From Soonwooa sp. (GTDB taxonomy: Bacteria > Bacteroidota > Bacteroidia > Flavobacteriales > Weeksellaceae): 64,000 nt of DNA. The notes beneath the pieces are model-generated. The model was given only the letters and a program-made list of their open reading frames with translations. It was not told the DNA's origin and searched no databases. The position numbers were made by a program, and so were the translations under genes. Where the stretch lies: contig NZ_JASLDS010000053.1 of assembly GCF_030151385.1 (NCBI RefSeq), positions 62,001 through 126,000 on the forward strand. The letters run 5' to 3'. The first letter of the stretch is position 1. Each line of letters opens with the position of its first letter. Shown here piece by piece: positions 61,187 through 64,000 of this stretch.

Positions 61187-62413
61187 TTATTTTTCGGGTA
61201 GCGCCTGAATTTCGAAATCGCCACGTAAAAGTGATAATTGTAACTCATTTTTAAGATAAGGCGACACAGTCGAAACCGGAATTATTAACTTGTTAATTTT
61301 GTCCATCGTTTGGATTTGATGGTACAATTCGTAGAAACCAAATCCTTTTAGTTTTCCTTTTTCGAACAATATAAATACGCGTTCGCCAAGTTGTCTGCCT
61401 TTCGATGTCCAGATTTCGTTGCGCGATTTGAAATTGATTTTCTTTGTTAAGTTAATCACATCATGCAGCGATTCTTGTTTTTTAATAAAGCTTAAAGCTT
61501 TGAGACCTTGCGTATAGCTTTTGAATTTTAAAAAAGGTTTGGGTTCTGTTTCTTTGTTAAATTTTTCGACGCTGTATTTTCCGTTTTTGGAAAACAATCC
61601 AAAATTTAGTTTCTGAACCTTACTTAGATTTTTTGTTTTCATAATAAGTTGTGCAATCACTTCATTACCAGTTAATTCGTAGTGAATTTGCTCAACTTCA
61701 GTCTGGATAAGCTTTAGTTTTTTTGCATTAGAATTAAAAACCTTTTTAGCTGCTTTGTAAATGTTATCTACAAAGTCATAAAAAATAATTTTGCCTTCTT
61801 TGTTTTGGAAATAAATAATGCCACGATCTGCTGGCAAGTCTTCTGTTAACTCTTTTATTTTGTTGACATAATTTTGAGCTTTACTTTCTTCAAACTGTGA
61901 CTCGATTATTTCGTGGTCTTTGTCTTTGGTAATCAATAATTTAAGTAAGTCTAAAGTTGCTCTTGCGTCACCACTTGCACGGTGTGCTTCTGATAACGGT
62001 ATGCCAATAGATTTGCAAAGCTTCCCAAGAGAGTAACTCGCCTCACCAGGAATTAATTTTTTAGCTAACGGAATTGTATCTAAAGTGTTGATTTTGAAAT
62101 CGTAACCAAGCCTTTTGAAAGATTGACGCAACATGCGATAGTCGAACTCAATGTTATGTCCAACCAAAGTCGAATCTTGCGTTATTTCGACAATGCGCTT
62201 TGCAATCTCGTGAAACTTCGGCGCCGTTTTCACCATATTCGGTGATATGCCCGTTAGCTTTTGTACAAAGGAAGTTATATCTGCTTCTGGATTTACCAAA
62301 GAGATAAACTGGTCAACAATCTCATGTCCGTCGTAACGGTAAATTGCGATTTCAATAATATTTTCTTTGCGGTAAGGACCGCCGTTACTTTCTATGTCTA
62401 CTACAGAATACAT
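61187..62413 (-). CDS. DEDDh exonuclease with degenerate GIY-YIG-like domain
   Basis: 408 residues. Residues 1-170 are a DnaQ/epsilon-type 3'-5' exonuclease: VVDIESNG (D, E), HNIEFDYRML (D) and HRASGDA (H, D) complete the DEDDh set. Residues about 195-270 (GIIYFQNKEGKIIFYDFVDNIYKAAKKVF) match the GIY-YIG fold of UvrC/Cho, but the usual catalytic Tyr-Gly-Arg residues are changed, so this half may bind DNA without cutting. A C-terminal region of about 130 residues follows. The combination is reminiscent of UvrC-like repair accessory proteins. Confidence 0.82.
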   Translation of the reverse strand: MYSVVDIESNGGPYRKENIIEIAIYRYDGHEIVDQFISLVNPEADITSFVQKLTGISPNMVKTAPKFHEIAKRIVEITQDSTLVGHNIEFDYRMLRQSFKRLGYDFKINTLDTIPLAKKLIPGEASYSLGKLCKSIGIPLSEAHRASGDARATLDLLKLLITKDKDHEIIESQFEESKAQNYVNKIKELTEDLPADRGIIYFQNKEGKIIFYDFVDNIYKAAKKVFNSNAKKLKLIQTEVEQIHYELTGNEVIAQLIMKTKNLSKVQKLNFGLFSKNGKYSVEKFNKETEPKPFLKFKSYTQGLKALSFIKKQESLHDVINLTKKINFKSRNEIWTSKGRQLGERVFILFEKGKLKGFGFYELYHQIQTMDKINKLIIPVSTVSPYLKNELQLSLLRGDFEIQALPEK

Positions 62414-62439
62414 CTACATTTGTGTTCTCTCAAACTTTT

Positions 62440-63966
62440 TTATCTTTTGCGTCCACCAAGTCCTAACATCCCAAGAATGGCTTTTGCGCCTTCTCGCATT
62501 AAGGTATTGGCGAAAGTACGCCCTGCACTCGATTTCATAACAGTTTCGAACATGCCAGGCTCTTCTTTTACAGGTTTTGTTTTTTGTGTTGGTTGTGCTG
62601 TTTCTACAGCTTGGTTCATTCTTTGGCTCAAAATTTCGAACGCCGATTCTTTATTGATGCTTTGGTCATATTTAGCGACCATTGCAGATTTGCTCGTCAA
62701 TTCCGAAACTTCAGCGTCGCTTAATACATCCATTCTCGATTCTGGCGAAATTAAATATGTTTGTACCAACGGCGTCGGAATACCTTTTTCGTCTAAGGCT
62801 GTTACAAAAGCCTCGCCAATTCCCAAATTCTGAATCAAATTGGCAGCATTGTAATATTCTGTTGTTGGATAGTTTTCGACAGCTTTTGTAATTTCCTTTT
62901 TATCTTTCGCTGTGAAACCTCTTAATGCATGTTGAATTTTTAAACCCAATTGAGACAATACGTTTTCTGGAACATCACCAGGAATTTGTGTGATAAAATA
63001 AATCCCAACACCTTTGGAACGGATTAATTTTACCATCGTTTCAATTTGAGATAAAAGCGTCTTGGAAGCTTCATTGAAAATCAAATGCGCTTCGTCAATA
63101 AATAAAACCAACTTCGGCCTTCCACTGTCACCCTCTTCTGGGAATGTCATATAGATTTCAGCAAATAGCGAAAGCATAAATGTCGAAAACAACTGTGGCT
63201 GATTTTGGATATTTGCAACACGCAAAATATTAACAACGCCTTTTCCGTCTCTCGTTTGCAACAAATCATGAACGTCAAAACTTGGTTCTCCAAAAAATGC
63301 AGTTGCACCTTGTTGCTCCAAAGCTACAATAGAACGCAAGATTGCTCCTAAAGAAGCTGGCGCAATCGATCCGTAGCTTGCTGCCAATTCTGCTTTGCCA
63401 TCTTTGTTGTCGGTTACATATTGCAGAACTTTTTTAAGATCATCTAGATCAATTAATGGTAAACCTTTATCATCGCAGTATTTGAAAACGATGGACATAA
63501 TACTTTGCTGCGTATCATTTAATCCTAAAATTTTACTTAGCAAAACAGGTCCAAACTCGGTTACGGTTGCACGAAGTTTAACCCCTTTTTCTCCAGAAAT
63601 TGTCATCAATTCTACAGGAAAAGCTTGCGGTTCGTAAGGCAATTGTGTCTTACTATAGCGCTCGTCGATAATGGCATTTCGCGTTCCAGCTTCAGCAATT
63701 CCTGAGAAGTCGCCTTTAATATCGAGTACCAAAGACGGAACACCAGCATGTGATAATTGTTCAGCAAAAACTTGAAGCGTTTTTGTTTTTCCAGTTCCTG
63801 TTGCACCAGCAATTAGACCATGTCTATTGATGGTTTTCAATGGGATAGTCACATTAACTTCAGGTATTACTTCACCATCCAACATGGCTTTTCCCAAAAT
63901 AATGTGTTCGCCTTTTGGGCTATATCTGGAGTTTAGTTCTTCAATAAATTTTGCTTTGTCCACCAT
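62440..63966 (-). CDS. HerA-like ATPase (DUF853 family)
   Basis: 508 residues. The VirD4/HerA-like nucleoside triphosphatase core is clear: Walker A GATGTGKT, Walker B VLFIDEAHLIF, and FITQIPGDVPENVLSQLGLKIQHALRG, the sensor/arginine region of the DUF853 group. The C-terminal ~60 residues are disordered-like and end in a Gly/Lys/Arg tail. DNA helicase or translocase activity is implied; no NurA partner lies nearby. The start ATG at 63966 is 35 bases from the window end. Confidence 0.9.
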   Translation of the reverse strand: MVDKAKFIEELNSRYSPKGEHIILGKAMLDGEVIPEVNVTIPLKTINRHGLIAGATGTGKTKTLQVFAEQLSHAGVPSLVLDIKGDFSGIAEAGTRNAIIDERYSKTQLPYEPQAFPVELMTISGEKGVKLRATVTEFGPVLLSKILGLNDTQQSIMSIVFKYCDDKGLPLIDLDDLKKVLQYVTDNKDGKAELAASYGSIAPASLGAILRSIVALEQQGATAFFGEPSFDVHDLLQTRDGKGVVNILRVANIQNQPQLFSTFMLSLFAEIYMTFPEEGDSGRPKLVLFIDEAHLIFNEASKTLLSQIETMVKLIRSKGVGIYFITQIPGDVPENVLSQLGLKIQHALRGFTAKDKKEITKAVENYPTTEYYNAANLIQNLGIGEAFVTALDEKGIPTPLVQTYLISPESRMDVLSDAEVSELTSKSAMVAKYDQSINKESAFEILSQRMNQAVETAQPTQKTKPVKEEPGMFETVMKSSAGRTFANTLMREGAKAILGMLGLGGRKR

Positions 63967-64000
63967 TTTTTTGATTTTAAATAAAAAGATAAAGGTAAAT

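Overview
The window is AT-rich chromosomal DNA from a member of the Bacteroidota, most likely a Weeksellaceae flavobacterium of the Chryseobacterium/Epilithonimonas kind. Support comes from three proteins ending in type IX secretion (T9SS) sorting domains, a MurF-Alr fusion, a TonB-dependent receptor with a carboxypeptidase-regulatory-like domain, promoters of the form TTG-N20-TAnnTTTG and the general absence of strong Shine-Dalgarno sequences. The genus is inferred from general resemblance, not from a search.

Layout. 1-7.4 kb: the 5' part of a TonB-dependent receptor, a lipoprotein Cu/Zn superoxide dismutase, then a minus-strand run (YraN, LD-carboxypeptidase, LysE-type exporter, RNase R, RpiB). 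7.4-12.8 kb: pgk, a methyltransferase, mnmG and ybeY, together with two perfect parS palindromes flanking mnmG, two perfect DnaA boxes and a 634-bp intergenic stretch holding four DnaA-box-like sites. This looks like an origin/partition region. 12.8-18 kb: patatin-barrel protein, MurF-Alr, thymidine kinase. 18-30.4 kb: RsmI, T9SS cargo, FabG, a three-gene set (Lgt-like protein, small membrane protein, Tes-like radical SAM enzyme), Crp-type regulator, nucleosidase, SurE, Prc protease and a small lipoprotein.

30,544-39,093 is an integrated element of about 8.5 kb whose ends can be placed to the base. It sits in the 3' end of a tRNA-Asn gene between two copies of GCTCC and has pushed the tRNA's own terminator to its far end. 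It carries a large serine integrase (37556-39124), two further serine recombinases, a ParB-like protein coupled to one of them, a MerR-like regulator with two matching operator-like palindromes, a DUF488 protein, an HTH protein, a membrane protein, and two copies of a structured, covarying RNA-like element placed just before the membrane protein gene and the ParB-recombinase pair. The integrase reading frame crosses attR, so its C-terminus should differ between integrated and circular forms.

39-64 kb is ordinary core genome: a second tRNA-Asn, RseP, two outer-membrane barrel proteins, MenD, PabB/PabC, membrane proteins, AI-2E transporter, a TPR-LuxR regulator, two more T9SS cargo proteins, UvrB, TsaB, an SDR, LysA, an exonuclease and a HerA-like ATPase. 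The parts most deserving follow-up are the RNA/ParB/recombinase arrangement in the element, the Lgt-like/radical SAM cluster and the parS/DnaA-box region.
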